This document shows positions 34,354 to 44,326 of a stretch of DNA of 64,000 nucleotides, piece by piece. The position numbers and the translations under genes were made by a program. Source of the DNA: Methanofollis sp. W23 (lineage in GTDB: Archaea > Halobacteriota > Methanomicrobia > Methanomicrobiales > Methanofollaceae); the NCBI RefSeq assembly GCF_017875325.1, contig NZ_JAGGMN010000001.1, positions 1,054,001 to 1,118,000 of the forward strand, given 5' to 3'. Under the pieces are notes generated by a model. That model saw only the letters and a list, made by a program, of their open reading frames with translations. It made no database searches and was not told the DNA's origin. Position 1 is the first letter of the stretch, and each line of letters begins with the position of its first letter.

Positions 34354-35466
34354 CTACCCCTGGACCAGCGTCGCGATGTGGTCGCCGACGTCTGCAGTCT
34401 TTGCCGTCCCGCCGAGGTCGCGGGTCACCACGCCGTCCCTGATCGTCCCCTCGATCGCCTCCACCACTCCTTCAGCCGCCTCGTGCTCGCCGAGGTGGTC
34501 GAGGAGGAGGGCGCCGGCCCAGATGGTGGCGATGGGGTTGGCGACGCCGAGCCCCCGATACTTCGGCGCCGACCCATGGATGGGCTCGAACATCGAGGTG
34601 CCCGTCGGATTGATGTTTCCTCCCGGCGCAAGCCCGAGCCCGCCCTGGATCATCGCCCCGAGATCGGTGACGATGTCGCCAAACATATTCGGGGTGACCA
34701 CGACATCGAACCACTCAGGGTTCTTGACAAACCACATCGTGACGGCGTCGACGAAGGTGAACTCGGTGGTCACGCCAGGATGGCGACCTGCGACCTCGCT
34801 GAAGACCTCGCGCCAGAGCCCGTAGACGTCTGAGAGAACGTTTGCCTTGTCGACCGAGGCCACCCGCCTCTGCCGCCTCTCGGCAAGATCGAAGGCGTAC
34901 TCCATCACCCGCCGGCACCCCTCGCGCGAGAGCACCCCGATCTGGTAGGCGATCTCCTCGGCATCGCTCTCGACGTCGAGGCCGAACTTCACCGAGTAGA
35001 GATCTCTGACGACCTCGAGTTCTGTGGTCTCCTGGTGCCTGAAGCGCGACCCGATCCCGACATAGAAGTCCTCAGTGTTCTCCCGCACCACGACAAAGTC
35101 GATATCCTCGGGTCTTTTCCCGGCAAGCGGGGTCTGGATCCCGTGCAGGAGACGGATCGGCCTGAGGTTCACGTACTCGTCAAAGTAAAACCGCATCTTC
35201 AGGAGGATCCCCTTCTCCAGGATGCCGGGGCTCACGCGCTCGTCGCCGATGGCCCCAAAATAGATCGCCGGATACCGTGAGAGTTCTTTGAGTTCGTCTT
35301 CGGTGACCAGGTCGCCGGTCTCCAGGTAGCGCTCGGCGCCGATCTCAAACTCGGTCCAGTCGATGTCAAACCCGTAGTTCTCTCCTGCGGCGTCGAGGAC
35401 CTTCTTTCCCTCGTCGAGGATCTCAGGGCCGATGCCGTCGCCGCCTATCGCTGCGAGCCTGTACAT
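34354..35466 (-). CDS. leuB: 3-isopropylmalate or homoisocitrate dehydrogenase family
   Basis: 370 residues. A beta-decarboxylating NAD-dependent dehydrogenase: [12 protein letters not shown] at the N-terminus, [32 protein letters not shown] with the catalytic lysine, [20 protein letters not shown] and [20 protein letters not shown]. It acts either in leucine synthesis (LeuB) or, in methanogens, in the 2-oxosuberate branch for coenzyme B (AksF); sequence by eye does not settle which. Start at 35466 follows AAGAGGTGGAAAT; the longer frame to 35583 overlaps leuD. Confidence 0.9.
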   Translation of the reverse strand: MYRLAAIGGDGIGPEILDEGKKVLDAAGENYGFDIDWTEFEIGAERYLETGDLVTEDELKELSRYPAIYFGAIGDERVSPGILEKGILLKMRFYFDEYVNLRPIRLLHGIQTPLAGKRPEDIDFVVVRENTEDFYVGIGSRFRHQETTELEVVRDLYSVKFGLDVESDAEEIAYQIGVLSREGCRRVMEYAFDLAERRQRRVASVDKANVLSDVYGLWREVFSEVAGRHPGVTTEFTFVDAVTMWFVKNPEWFDVVVTPNMFGDIVTDLGAMIQGGLGLAPGGNINPTGTSMFEPIHGSAPKYRGLGVANPIATIWAGALLLDHLGEHEAAEGVVEAIEGTIRDGVVTRDLGGTAKTADVGDHIATLVQG

Positions 35467-35942
35467 ATTTCCACCTCTTTCATCGCTTTTGCATATTCGA
35501 CCAGTCCGCCGGCATCGATGATCGCCTGCATGAAGGGCGGCACCGGTTCGACTGGATACCTGGCGCCGTCTGACTCGACGCATCCCTCTGCAAGGTCGAC
35601 CGTCGCCTCGTGGCCTTCGAGAAGCCCCCCGGTGTCGGAGCAGACGAGGGGGAGGAGCCCGGTGTTGACGGCGTTGCGGTAGAAGATCCTGGCAAAGGAC
35701 TCAGCCACGACGATCCTGACCCCTGCACCGAGGAGGGCGAGGGGGGCGTGCTCGCGGGAGGAGCCGCACCCGAAGTTCTTGCCCGCGACGATGATGTCGC
35801 CAGAGCACACCCCGGCCCTGCAGTCGTCCCTCGTCCCCTCGAAGACGTGCTCGGCGAGTTTTTTGGGTTCGTACTCGGTGAGGAACCGTCCTGGGATGAT
35901 CGCGTCGGTATCGATGTCGTCGCCAAACTTCCAGATCCGCAT
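35445..35942 (-). CDS. leuD: Isopropylmalate isomerase or homoaconitase, small subunit
   Basis: 165 residues, the archaeal small-subunit length. It carries [19 protein letters not shown], then [20 protein letters not shown] and [20 protein letters not shown]. The specificity loop after GR reads FLTE. In studied methanogen proteins this loop is YLRT in homoaconitase-type and YLVY in isopropylmalate-type subunits, so neither matches. It overlaps the leuB start by 22 bases and follows leuC by 3 bases. Confidence 0.92.
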   Translation of the reverse strand: MRIWKFGDDIDTDAIIPGRFLTEYEPKKLAEHVFEGTRDDCRAGVCSGDIIVAGKNFGCGSSREHAPLALLGAGVRIVVAESFARIFYRNAVNTGLLPLVCSDTGGLLEGHEATVDLAEGCVESDGARYPVEPVPPFMQAIIDAGGLVEYAKAMKEVEICTGSQR

Positions 35943-35945
35943 CCT

Positions 35946-37199
35946 TCACACCTCCCTCGGGTCGGTGATCATGCCGGTGACCGCACTCGCCGCCGCCGTC
36001 GCCGGGGAGCAGAGGTAAACCTCTGCCCTGGTGCTCCCCTGCCGTCCCCTGAAGTTGCGGTTCGAGGTGGAGAGCGAGACCTCGCCGGGGGCGAGGAGTC
36101 CGAAGGCCCCACCCATGCACGGGCCGCAACACGGCGCCTCGACGAGCGCACCCGCCTCGACGAACCGCTCGACCAGTCCGGCCCTGAGCGTCTTGAGGTA
36201 CTCTTCCTTCGAGGCCGGGACGACGATCACCCGCACCTCGTCGGAGAATCTTCGGTCGCCGAGCACTTCGGCGGCCTCGACGAAGTCCTCGTAGCGTCCG
36301 TTCGTGCACGAGCCGATGAAGACCTGGTCGATCCGAGTCCCGGCGACCTCGTCGACCTCGACGACATGGTCCACGTTGTGGGGGACCGCGACCTGCGGGG
36401 CGAGGTCGGTGACGTCGTACCTCCGCCGGTCGGCATAGACGGCGTCCTGGTCAGGGGCGAGATCGGCGATCTCCGCACCGGGGCGCCTGGCCCGTAGATA
36501 TTCGCGGGTGACGGCGTCGGGCGGGACGATCCCGGCCTTTGCCCCCATCTCGATGGCCATGTTGCAACAGGTCATCCGCCCGGCCATCGGCATCGCCTCT
36601 ATGGTCTCGCCAGAGAACTCGAGGGCCTGGTAGGTGGCGCCGCCCGCGCCGATGTCGCCGGCGATGGAGAGGATGAGGTCTTTTGCCCCGACACGGGGGG
36701 CGAAGGCGCCGTCGACCTCGACCCTGATCGATTCAGGCACCCTGAAGTAGAGGGCGCCGAACTTGAGGACAAAGCCCATGTCGGTCGAACCGATGCCGGT
36801 CGCAAACGCCCCTGCGGCCCCGTAGGTGCAGGTGTGCGAGTCTGACCCGACGACGATCTCGCCCGGGGCGGCGTGCCCCTTCTCCATGAGCACCTGGTGA
36901 CAGACGCCCTCGCGGAGGTCGTAGTTGTGGATCCCCTGCTCGCGGGCGAAGTCCCGCATGAACTGCTGATTCTCGGCCGCCTGCACCGAGTCGGCCGGGA
37001 CCTGGTGGTCGAAGAGCATCACGATCCGTGCGGGGTCGAAGACCTCCTCTCCACCCATCTCTCTGAACACTCTGACGGCGAGGGGGCCGGTGATGTCGTG
37101 GATCATTGCCCTGTCCACCGAGGCCATCACCACCTCGCCTGCCTGTACCTCCCGGCCGCACCGGGAAGAGAAAATCTTCTCGACGAGCGTCGCTCCCAT
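35946..37199 (-). CDS. leuC: Isopropylmalate isomerase or homoaconitase, large subunit
   Basis: 417 residues, the archaeal-type large subunit. Cluster cysteines lie in [11 protein letters not shown] and [47 protein letters not shown] and [13 protein letters not shown] are family signatures. With LeuD it isomerises the malate-type intermediate through a [4Fe-4S] cluster; the branch (leucine or coenzyme B precursor) is open. First gene of the operon. GGATGATCATCC precedes the ATG, and the zinc-ribbon gene is divergent. Confidence 0.93.
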   Translation of the reverse strand: MGATLVEKIFSSRCGREVQAGEVVMASVDRAMIHDITGPLAVRVFREMGGEEVFDPARIVMLFDHQVPADSVQAAENQQFMRDFAREQGIHNYDLREGVCHQVLMEKGHAAPGEIVVGSDSHTCTYGAAGAFATGIGSTDMGFVLKFGALYFRVPESIRVEVDGAFAPRVGAKDLILSIAGDIGAGGATYQALEFSGETIEAMPMAGRMTCCNMAIEMGAKAGIVPPDAVTREYLRARRPGAEIADLAPDQDAVYADRRRYDVTDLAPQVAVPHNVDHVVEVDEVAGTRIDQVFIGSCTNGRYEDFVEAAEVLGDRRFSDEVRVIVVPASKEEYLKTLRAGLVERFVEAGALVEAPCCGPCMGGAFGLLAPGEVSLSTSNRNFRGRQGSTRAEVYLCSPATAAASAVTGMITDPREV

Positions 37200-37283
37200 G
37201 GATGATCATCCCTCATGGTCGCTATGGAGGTTTCAACCTTTGGGCGACGGAACGTTGATGTCAGGTCGAGGTAAAGTGCTTCC

Positions 37284-37538
37284 ATGCTCAGGTGTCCGCG
37301 GTGCGGGAGCACCGATCTCTATCAGGTGCTCGGCGGGTATGCCGGCATGACGTACCGCTGCAAACGATGCGGCTACACCGGATCCTTCGTCGTCGAGTCA
37401 GAGGACGCCCTCCCCATGTCGCCAGGAGAGGAGGGCGTTGAGGCAAAACCGTCGGTTCCGGTCTATCGGGGGGTCAGGATCGCCGCTCTCGTCCTTCTTC
37501 TCTTCCTTGCATTGTGGTATCTGATACGGATCCTCTGA
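37284..37538 (+). CDS. Zinc-ribbon protein with C-terminal membrane anchor
   Basis: 84 residues. MLRCPRCGSTDLYQVLGG and MTYRCKRCGYTGSF give two CxxC pairs of a zinc ribbon at residues 4-7 and 26-29. An acidic linker and a single C-terminal helix (about 63-82, RIAALVLLLFLALWYLIRIL) follow. Such tail-anchored ribbons are common in methanogens, and their function is unknown. Confidence 0.8.
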   Translation: MLRCPRCGSTDLYQVLGGYAGMTYRCKRCGYTGSFVVESEDALPMSPGEEGVEAKPSVPVYRGVRIAALVLLLFLALWYLIRIL

Positions 37539-38155
37539 AAATGAAAGATTCGGGTGTGTAGAGATCCTCTGGATCCCCTGCGGCAGAGTCGAACTGGGGA
37601 CGGCACCATCCTCTTTCTCTTTGAGTATATCCTAAAACTCCCTGAGGTCTGATCATCGTCTTGAACTGAAGGCCTTCCTTCCTGGAGTGCGACGCCCTAT
37701 CCTTCACCGGGGGGCGTGGTGGCGTGGGAAGGCATGAATGCATGGGGGCACACCGAAAAGAGGAGGGGTTCCTCACTATATCTATCGCTATCTTCTGAGC
37801 GGGGGAGGGTGGGAGAGCGTTGGGATGACCTCTTTGTCAGTTCTGTCTTCCTGGTTCTTTTCATCCCGGAGGGGCGGCGAACTGAACCAGATCTCCACCG
37901 ATTTTCCAGTCCTGAAAAAGAGAGATCAAACGACGAGGAACATTCTTTCCATAGATGTGAGATGTGTGTCTGCGTCATGAGCGACTTTCCAGAGCCGGGT
38001 ATCGATTTTTTGTTGGAGTCTCCATCGGTTACCCCATTTTGCGCACTGCCCGCCGCACCCGCTCTTTCACCCCCCTTCATTTCACATTCACGGGCCTGGA
38101 AGCCGCTCAGACCGATCATGTTATATGCTGGCATGACACACGTTAGCATAGTACT
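37539..38155. repeat. Intergenic repeat mosaic
   Basis: GGGTGTGTAGAGATCCTCTGG (37550s) is a degenerate left end. TATCCTAAAACTCCCTGAGG to CGCCCTATCCTTCACCGGGG (37627-37712) is a near copy of 10485-10570. GTGGGAAGGC ends that core. GATCAAACGACGAGGAACATTC and a right end GACTTTCCAGAGCC (37981-37994) correspond to the long element type. The last 100 bases hold the symporter promoter, with TTATATGC at 38121-38128. No additional gene is seen. Confidence 0.55.
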
Positions 38156-38263
38156 ATGATCGGGCTTCCATTCGAGACACTTGCCATCGTCAGCACCGCC
38201 TTCATTGCGGTCACCGTCATGCTCACCCTCTGGGCGTTCGTCTTCAAAGAGGACACCGTATGA
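38156..38263 (+). CDS. 35-residue symporter-associated membrane protein
   Basis: The protein begins MIGLPFETLAIVSTAFI and ends AFVFKEDTV, one transmembrane helix with a short charged tail. Its stop overlaps the symporter ATG (ATGA, 38260-38263), so translation is coupled. A TATA-like TTATATGC at 38121-38128 puts the transcription start close to its ATG, which argues that this short frame, not the symporter, is the first cistron. Small one-helix partners of sodium/solute symporters are known in other prokaryotes; a role as accessory subunit is inference. Confidence 0.72.
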   Translation: MIGLPFETLAIVSTAFIAVTVMLTLWAFVFKEDTV

Positions 38264-39762
38264 TCGAACCGGTCACGGCGGCGATCATCGGCGTCTACTT
38301 CCTGGCCCTCATCGCCATCGGCGCCTGGGCCTCGGGCAAGATCCACAACACCGAGGACTATATCGTCGCCGGACGATCGCTCGGGTTCTGGGTCTTCACC
38401 ATCCTGATGGTCTCCTCCATCTGCTCAGGGATGACCTTGCTTGGCGTGAGCGGACTCGGCTTCACCACCGGGTGGCCCTCCATCTGGGAGCAACTCTTCG
38501 TCCCGCTCGCCGCCTCGTTCTGTATCATCGTCTTCGGCGTCAAACTCCACCGGATCGGGAAGAAGAACCACTACCTGACAGTCGAAGATTATTTTGCCGA
38601 TCGTTTCGAGAGTCCGAAGGCCATGCGAGGGATCTCGGCGGTGGCCGGGATCGTCGTCTCCCTCATCTACCTGGTCGGGCAGTACACGGCGATCTCCATC
38701 GTGCTCGTCTGGCTCTTTGAGATCCCGCACTGGCAGGCGCTGATCATTTCGGGCGTCATCATCACCGCCTACACGGTGGTCGGCGGGCTGTACGCCGTCT
38801 CGTGGACGACGGTGATCCAGGGCGGGCTCCTCATCGTGGGAGTGCTCGCGATCGCCCCGCTTCTGATCATGAAGGCCGGCGGCATGGCCCATATCAACGA
38901 GGTGATGGCCGGGATCGACCCGACTTTTGTCCAGCCCTACCTCACCGAGGGGATGACCTTCACGCCCGAGTTCCTCCTCTCGTTCGGGCTGATGCTCACC
39001 GTAGGGCTTGCCTGCGCCCCGCACGTCGTCAACAACGTGCTGGCGGCCAAGGAGGAGCGCTACTTCAAGTGGTCGCCGCTCATCGCCTTCGCGGTCTACG
39101 CGGTCGTGATGCTCCTGATGAAGTTTGCCGGGTTTGCGGGCCGGGTGCTCGTCGAAGACGGGAGCATCGCCCTCCCGAACGTCCCCAATGCCCAGGACTA
39201 CATCTTCATCTCCGGGCTTGAGTACGCCATGCCCAACCTCTGGGTCTGGTCGTTCTTTGCGGTGATCGTGCTCGCCGCCGTGATGTCGACGACCGACCGG
39301 TTGATGCTCACGGTGGGTTCGATGTTTGCCTGGGATGTCTGGAAGAATATCTTCAGGCCCGCGGCCAGCGACAGAGAGGTGCTCACGGTCTCCAGGGTGG
39401 CGGTCGTGCTCGCCGCCGGCGGGACGCTCCTGCTTGCGATCAATCCGCCCGAGATGCTTGCGTGGCTGATGTGGTCAGGGATCGGGATCATGCTTGCGAC
39501 CTTTGCGGTGCCCCTCCTTGCAGGGCTGTACTGGCGGGGTGCGACCAGAGAGGGTGCCATCGCCTCGATGCTCGTCGGCCTGGTCTCAGGCGGGGCGCTT
39601 GGCTACTGGTACTATGTGATCGACAAGATGCCCTTCCACTTCAGCCTGTATGCCTTCCTCCTCTCGGCGGCCACGATGGTCGTCGTGAGCATGGCGACAC
39701 ACAAGACCGATACAAAAGTGCTCGACGCCACGCTGACCGGCAAGTTCATCCATCTCAGGTGA
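38260..39762 (+). CDS. Sodium:solute symporter (SSS family)
   Basis: 500 residues, about 13 membrane segments, the family length. IHNTEDYIVAGRSLGFWVFT near residue 28 and VGQYTAISIVLVWLFEIPHW are SSS-type, and VMSTTDRLMLTVGSMFAWDV near residue 345 matches the conserved Na2-site helix of PutP/PanF proteins. Substrate (amino acid, carboxylate or pantothenate) cannot be told. It is coupled to the 35-residue protein in front. Confidence 0.93.
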   Translation: MIEPVTAAIIGVYFLALIAIGAWASGKIHNTEDYIVAGRSLGFWVFTILMVSSICSGMTLLGVSGLGFTTGWPSIWEQLFVPLAASFCIIVFGVKLHRIGKKNHYLTVEDYFADRFESPKAMRGISAVAGIVVSLIYLVGQYTAISIVLVWLFEIPHWQALIISGVIITAYTVVGGLYAVSWTTVIQGGLLIVGVLAIAPLLIMKAGGMAHINEVMAGIDPTFVQPYLTEGMTFTPEFLLSFGLMLTVGLACAPHVVNNVLAAKEERYFKWSPLIAFAVYAVVMLLMKFAGFAGRVLVEDGSIALPNVPNAQDYIFISGLEYAMPNLWVWSFFAVIVLAAVMSTTDRLMLTVGSMFAWDVWKNIFRPAASDREVLTVSRVAVVLAAGGTLLLAINPPEMLAWLMWSGIGIMLATFAVPLLAGLYWRGATREGAIASMLVGLVSGGALGYWYYVIDKMPFHFSLYAFLLSAATMVVVSMATHKTDTKVLDATLTGKFIHLR

Positions 39763-39791
39763 ACGGACTGGCGCAATCTCTCTCTCTTTTT

Positions 39792-39965
39792 GGCTTTTTA
39801 GGAATTATTGTGACGATTCTCTTCGACGGGGGGCTCGCCGCCCCCCGAACCCCCCACGTGAAGATAGGCAGCGGGCGGCAATCCCCTCTTCAGGGTCATT
39901 GATGGTGCCTTCCCGGCCCAATCGTCACGCTTGCATTGAGAAGAGGTGAGGATTTCTACAGAGCC
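39792..39965 (+). mobile_element. MITE-like element, 174 bp, with target duplication
   Basis: The left end is GGCTTTTTAGGAA (39792-39804) and the right end TTTCTACAGAGCC (39953-39965). The flanks CTCTTTTT (39784-39791) and CTTTTTTT (39966-39973) match at 7 of 8 bases. Inside are TTCTCTTCGACGGGGGGCTC, a CGCCGCCCCCCG hairpin, GAAGATAGGCAGCGGGCGGC and GTGCCTTCCCGGCCC. The second GC core is deleted, which makes it shorter than the 12020 and 19130 copies. Confidence 0.78.
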
Positions 39966-39972
39966 CTTTTTT

Positions 39973-40546
39973 TGTTCTGTTGAATCGGGCATGAGTCGAG
40001 AGCGTGCCTCAGGCATACAGGGTGAAAATTTCCTGTTACTGGATCATTTTTTTTAAGAGGTCATTCCAAAACTCCGCTCGCCCTGATAGGTGAGGGGACG
40101 AAAGTTCTGAAGTACGGTGTCGTTCAGGAGCATGCTGCCGCCCCACCCCTATCTTCGTCGTGGGGGGTCTCCCCCCGGCATGAGAGAGCAAGGAACCATT
40201 CTTTCTGCTCTCTGTGGGCGGCACGTCGGATCGTCACGCCTTCCCAAAAATTGGAGCAGAACACCACATAGGACCACTACTTCATCGCCGCCCCCCGGCT
40301 ATCTTCGTTCGTGGGGGTCCAGGGGGTGAAACCCCCCGGCGCGAGATTGTGGTGAAGGTTCTGCTATTGAGGGCGGCCCGGCTGATCGGTGTGCCTTCCC
40401 ACACCCTCGCGGGGGCTCTGCCCCCGGACCCCCGGGATGAAGATAGGGCAGGGAAGGCAGAGAGGGTCGATCGTGAAGAGGTTGTTTAAGATCGGAAAAC
40501 CGGTCTCCCCCACAACAAGAGCATCCCAGAATATTTCTCCACAGCC
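39973..40546 (+). mobile_element. Composite repeat block of long-type elements
   Basis: The left end TGTTCTGTTGAAT (39973-39985) and right end TTTCTCCACAGCC (40534-40546) bound a block with two tandem GC cores (GTGGGGGGTCTCCCCCCGGC near 40160 and GGGGGTGAAACCCCCCGGC near 40325) and a third, palindromic core GTGCCTTCCC...GGGAAGGCA (40390-40460). The flanks are T-rich (CCTTTTTT and TTTTTTTC), so the duplication is not informative. The block fills the whole gap between the symporter and DUF1847. Confidence 0.6.
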
Positions 40547-40576
40547 TTTTTTTCTCCGGCCTCCCAGGAGTGATCC

Positions 40577-41251
40577 ATGGAAAGAGACTACCCTGCATGT
40601 GCCAGATGCGGGATCAAAAAAAACGAGCAGCTCTGCAGGAACAAAGACGGAAAATCGATCCCCGGATGCCCGACCAAGGGGCAGGCCGATCTCCTGGCCG
40701 CGGCGAAGGAGGAGTACTGTCGTCCGGCGGTGGCCGCCTTCGCAAGGGCGGCGGCGGTCCAGGAGGGCGAGGGGTATGGACAGAAGGAGGAGGGGTACGA
40801 GCGGCTCAGGCCGGTGAAGTGCCGGCTTGAAGAAACGGCCGAGTTTGCCGGGAAGATGGGCTACCGCCGCCTCGGCCTCGCCTTCTGCACCGGGCTTGCA
40901 AAGGAGGCGTCGGTGGTGGAACGTTTCTTCCGAAGCCGGGGTTTTGAGGTGGTCTCGGTGGTCTGCAAGGCGGGCCGCGTCCCGAAGGAGAGCCTCGGCA
41001 TCTCTGACGAGGAGAAGGTGGCGCCCGGCACCGAGGAGCAGATCTGCAACCCCATCTTCCAGGCCATGCTCCTCAATGCCGCAGAGACCGAGTTCAACAT
41101 CATGCTTGGCCTCTGCGTCGGGCACGACTCCCTCTTCATGAAATATGCAGAGGCTCCCTGCACCGTCCTCGCCGTCAAGGACCGTCTGCTCGGCCACAAC
41201 CCCCTCGCGGCGGTCTATACGCTGGAGAGTTATTCGCGGTACCTGAAGTGA
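40577..41251 (+). CDS. DUF1847 cysteine-rich protein
   Basis: 224 residues. The N-terminus PACARCGIKKNEQLC and SIPGCPTKG supply four cysteines of a likely metal site. RRLGLAFCTGLAKEASVVER, FEVVSVVCKAGRVPKESLGI, EEQICNPIFQAMLLNAAETE and LGLCVGHDSLFMKYAEAPCT match DUF1847. The family is anaerobe-rich and its function is unknown. The repeat block ends 30 bases upstream. Confidence 0.85.
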   Translation: MERDYPACARCGIKKNEQLCRNKDGKSIPGCPTKGQADLLAAAKEEYCRPAVAAFARAAAVQEGEGYGQKEEGYERLRPVKCRLEETAEFAGKMGYRRLGLAFCTGLAKEASVVERFFRSRGFEVVSVVCKAGRVPKESLGISDEEKVAPGTEEQICNPIFQAMLLNAAETEFNIMLGLCVGHDSLFMKYAEAPCTVLAVKDRLLGHNPLAAVYTLESYSRYLK

Positions 41252-42000
41252 GGGGATGGATTTTCCGGGCCTCTCTCTTCTCCACAAGCAGAGGTACTGA
41301 CGGGACCGCGGGACGTTCTGTAAAATTGGTTCTGTAGAATTCGGCATGAACCCCTGGCTCAAGCATACGAGATGAAAATTTCTCGTCACGTGCTCTCTCT
41401 CTTTTCAAGAGAAGATAATCAGGGGGGATCGTGTTCCATCGCCGCCCCCACCTATCTTCTGTCCGTGGGGGGGTCCGGGGGTGCAACCCCCCGGCGCGAG
41501 ACAGCGGGGAAGATTCTATGATCGGGGCGGCACGTCTGATCATTCTATCACGCCTTCCCACATCTTCGTGCCGGGGGCGCTGCCCCCGGACCCCCGGGAT
41601 TGCGATTGGGCGGGGAAGGCAGAAGGGAGAATCGTTCAGACGGGGCATCTGTCCTCTGCGTATCCGTCTAGAAGATGTTTGGTGGATTCAAATCGCCATG
41701 CAATCTTGGAGTGATGGTCTTCTGGATCATTTTCATAGTAATCGGGCATGAACTTCGGGTTCAGGCATACGTGATGAACATTCTTGTAACTCCCCAGTGT
41801 GAGGATGGATCGATCCTTGATCCTTCTTTTTGCGTTTGATGAGCGAATAGAAATCGAGCATTATGCCGCCCCTGCATATCCTCTCTCCGTGGGGGGACCG
41901 GGGGCGGCACGCCCCCCCGCCACAGAACATCATCAAGAGAGTTTCTACAAAGCCGGAGATCAAAAAGAATGCCGCCTCCTGCTCTCCACCACTCCCTCTC
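41252..42000 (+). mobile_element. Composite repeat block
   Basis: GGTTCTGTAGAAT (41328-41340) opens a long-type copy: CATACGAGATGAAAATTTC, GATCGTGTTCCATCGCCGCC, the core GGGGGTGCAACCCCCCGGC and GGGGCGGCACGTCTGATC. A palindromic core CGCCTTCCC...GGGAAGGC follows (41552-41622), then the reversed body (TCCTCTGCGTATCCGTC to TTTCATAGTAA, 41650-41745). A second GGGCATGAAC...CATACGTGATGAACATTC start (41747-41780), a CCGGGGGCGGCACGCCCCCC core and the right end TTTCTACAAAGCC (41942-41954) close it. No gene in this gap. Confidence 0.62.
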
Positions 42001-42819
42001 TCACGGTCCCCGCGGCCTGTACTCTCCAACTTCCGCCGTCACGACGATCCGCCCGGCAGTCCCTGGCGGCACAGTTTCCTGGACCTCTGTGCGGTACATC
42101 TGCTCGAACATTCCATGATAGAGACCACCCCCTGCGCTCAGTCTGAGGTCCACGGTCAAATTTCCCGGTGGCCTGATCCCCTCGTCCACATAGATCACCG
42201 TGGTGTAGCAGCCGTCACTGATCGTTTCCAGGACCGGGGAAAGATATTCTTCAGGGAGACGTTTCGTGTCGGTTATATTTTCCTCAGGTACATAGAAGTC
42301 GCCTTGAATATCTGTCAGATTCGTGTGTTGGTGCTGGAATGCCAGCATCGTCCCGTCCTCTGTTTCGACCAGGGCCGTCGTCCAGTTCTCAAAGGTCTGG
42401 TTCACAAGCCTTGACGGTGGGATGACGATCTCGCCGTCCTTCATCGGGACAGGGACGAGGAGCGTGGTGGACCCTTCGCCGCTCCCTCCTTCCAGGCCGG
42501 TGACCGAGACATGGTAGGAGACGAGGCCTGGACGGTGCTCGTGCCAGGCAAGACTGAGACTGATCCCAAAAACGATCACGACGCAGAGGAGGGCGCCGAC
42601 GACGAATGAGACCGCGATCCATTGCGCCTTCGCTCCTTTTCCACTCGCAACGGCGCCGAGGGCCACGGCGATGAGCACCCCGCCGATGAACACCAGTGCG
42701 GCTATCAGTTCAGGGACGCTGGAAACGCTGCACATCAGCACCAGCAAGGAACCCATGAAGGCGAGGGGGAGGACGAGGGCGATAAGCAGGGTCGAGGTAC
42801 GTTTTCCAGGGGTTTTCAT
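42001..42819 (-). CDS. Membrane protein with extracellular domain, hypothetical
   Basis: 272 residues from ATG at 42819. Three hydrophobic segments (about 11-31, 35-57, 65-88) are followed by an external domain of about 180 residues with several N-glycosylation sequons (NQT, NWT, NLT, NIT). The family is not recognised. A TATA box (ATATATATAT, minus strand about 42843-42852) lies about 30 bases upstream, so the message is nearly leaderless and the longer frame to 42870 is rejected. Confidence 0.62.
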   Translation of the reverse strand: MKTPGKRTSTLLIALVLPLAFMGSLLVLMCSVSSVPELIAALVFIGGVLIAVALGAVASGKGAKAQWIAVSFVVGALLCVVIVFGISLSLAWHEHRPGLVSYHVSVTGLEGGSGEGSTTLLVPVPMKDGEIVIPPSRLVNQTFENWTTALVETEDGTMLAFQHQHTNLTDIQGDFYVPEENITDTKRLPEEYLSPVLETISDGCYTTVIYVDEGIRPPGNLTVDLRLSAGGGLYHGMFEQMYRTEVQETVPPGTAGRIVVTAEVGEYRPRGP

Positions 42820-42985
42820 GATAGAGGAAGTCTTTTTTGCGCAAATATATATATCGATCAATCTATCCACTCATCGAGATAAACGGGTGGCCTGACCGTG
42901 TAAAAGATCGTCTTGCTCACCCCAGAACGATCAGTCCATCCTGCACCCCCGCACCCGGCCTGGACCGGAATATCAACAACCATAA

Positions 42986-44326
42986 ATGAATCCTCCACAA
43001 ACCTATTACACCGTGAAAACGGCGATATTAGGCGGCGGACTGACCGGGGTGACGCTGGCGCGACTGCTGCGCCAGCAGGGCGAAGACGTGATCGTCCTTG
43101 AAGCAGAGTCCGGGTACGGCGGGCTCTGCCGCTCGAAGGTCATCGACGGCTTCACCTTCGACACCGGCGGGTCGCACATTATATTTTCAAGAGATACCGA
43201 GGTCCTCTCCCTCATGAAGGAAGCGCTCGGGGAGAACCGGACCGAACGGCAGAGAAAGACGAAGATCTTCTACAAGGGCCGGTACGTGAAGTACCCCTTC
43301 GAGAACGGGCTTGCCGACCTCCCGAAGGACGACCTCTTCTTCTGCATCAACGAGTTCATCAAGGCGCTCATCGCCGCCGAGAAGGGCGAGGTGAAACCCC
43401 CTGAGAACTTTGGCGAGTGGATCCGCACCACCTTCGGCGAGGGGATCGCGGCATGCTACATGCTCCCGTACAACCGAAAGATCTGGAAGTTCCCGCCAGA
43501 GGAGATGTCGGCCCACTGGATGGACGGGCGCGTGCCTCGCCCACCGGTGGAGGACGTGGTCAGGTCGGCGGTCGGGATCGAGACCGAGGGCTACACCCAC
43601 CAGTCGGTCTTCTCGTATCCGCAGGAGGGCGGGATCGAGGCGATGGTGAAGGCCGTCGCCGCCCCGGTCGAGGACGCCATCAGGACCGGGTTTGTGGTCA
43701 GGTCGGTCAGGCGCGAGGGCGAGCGCTGGGTGATCTCAGACGGCACCGAGGAGGTCGTCGCCGACCGGTGCGTCTCCACCATCCCCCTCCAGGCCCTCCT
43801 CCCGGCCCTGGACGGCGTCCCGTCTGACGTGGCCGAGGCCTGCGGGGGCCTCAAGTACAACTCGGTCGCCTGCGTCTGCGTCGGGCTGAAGGGCGACGTC
43901 CCGCCGTACTCCTGGGTCTATGTCCCGCAGGAGGAACTCGGACCCTTCAACAGAATCTCCTTCCCCTCAGGCTACAGCGACACCAACGCCCCCGAGGGGT
44001 GCAGTTCGGTCCTCGCCGAGGTGACCTACCGCGACGGCGACCCCACCGCCGCCCTCTCCGACGCCGACCTCGTCGCCTCCACCCTCGACGGCCTCATGGA
44101 GATGGGAGTCATCACCTCCCGTGACCAGGTGCTCACCACCTCGGTCGAACGCCAGAAATATGCCTATGTCATCTACGACCTCGCCTACCTGAAAAATATT
44201 AAAATTGTCAGGGAGTACTGCGAAGCCCTCGGGATCGATCTCGTCGGTCGGTTCTCAGAGTTTGAGTATCTTAATATGGACGGGTGCATCCGTCATGTCC
44301 TTGAGTTCGTGAAGGCTCTCCCATGA
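42986..44326 (+). CDS. FAD-dependent protein, UDP-galactopyranose mutase or amine-oxidase-like
   Basis: 446 residues. A Rossmann FAD motif, AILGGGLTGVTLARLLRQQG (residues 13-32), starts the protein. GGLCRSKVIDGFTFDTGGSH is the second nucleotide-loop motif seen in UDP-galactopyranose mutases and protoporphyrinogen-oxidase-like enzymes. MLPYNRKIWKFPPEEMSAHW resembles the mutase substrate-binding segment. First gene of a glycosylation operon; the stop overlaps the next start (ATGA). A GTG at 43013 is an alternative start. A sugar-modifying role is inferred from motif and neighbours. Confidence 0.8.
   Translation: MNPPQTYYTVKTAILGGGLTGVTLARLLRQQGEDVIVLEAESGYGGLCRSKVIDGFTFDTGGSHIIFSRDTEVLSLMKEALGENRTERQRKTKIFYKGRYVKYPFENGLADLPKDDLFFCINEFIKALIAAEKGEVKPPENFGEWIRTTFGEGIAACYMLPYNRKIWKFPPEEMSAHWMDGRVPRPPVEDVVRSAVGIETEGYTHQSVFSYPQEGGIEAMVKAVAAPVEDAIRTGFVVRSVRREGERWVISDGTEEVVADRCVSTIPLQALLPALDGVPSDVAEACGGLKYNSVACVCVGLKGDVPPYSWVYVPQEELGPFNRISFPSGYSDTNAPEGCSSVLAEVTYRDGDPTAALSDADLVASTLDGLMEMGVITSRDQVLTTSVERQKYAYVIYDLAYLKNIKIVREYCEALGIDLVGRFSEFEYLNMDGCIRHVLEFVKALP

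Noticed and set aside
40390-40460. Rho-independent terminator of the symporter or DUF1847 gene
   Set aside because: The GCCTTCCC...GGGAAGGC palindrome is the common core of the interspersed repeat and is not followed by a T run, so it is not specific to either gene.
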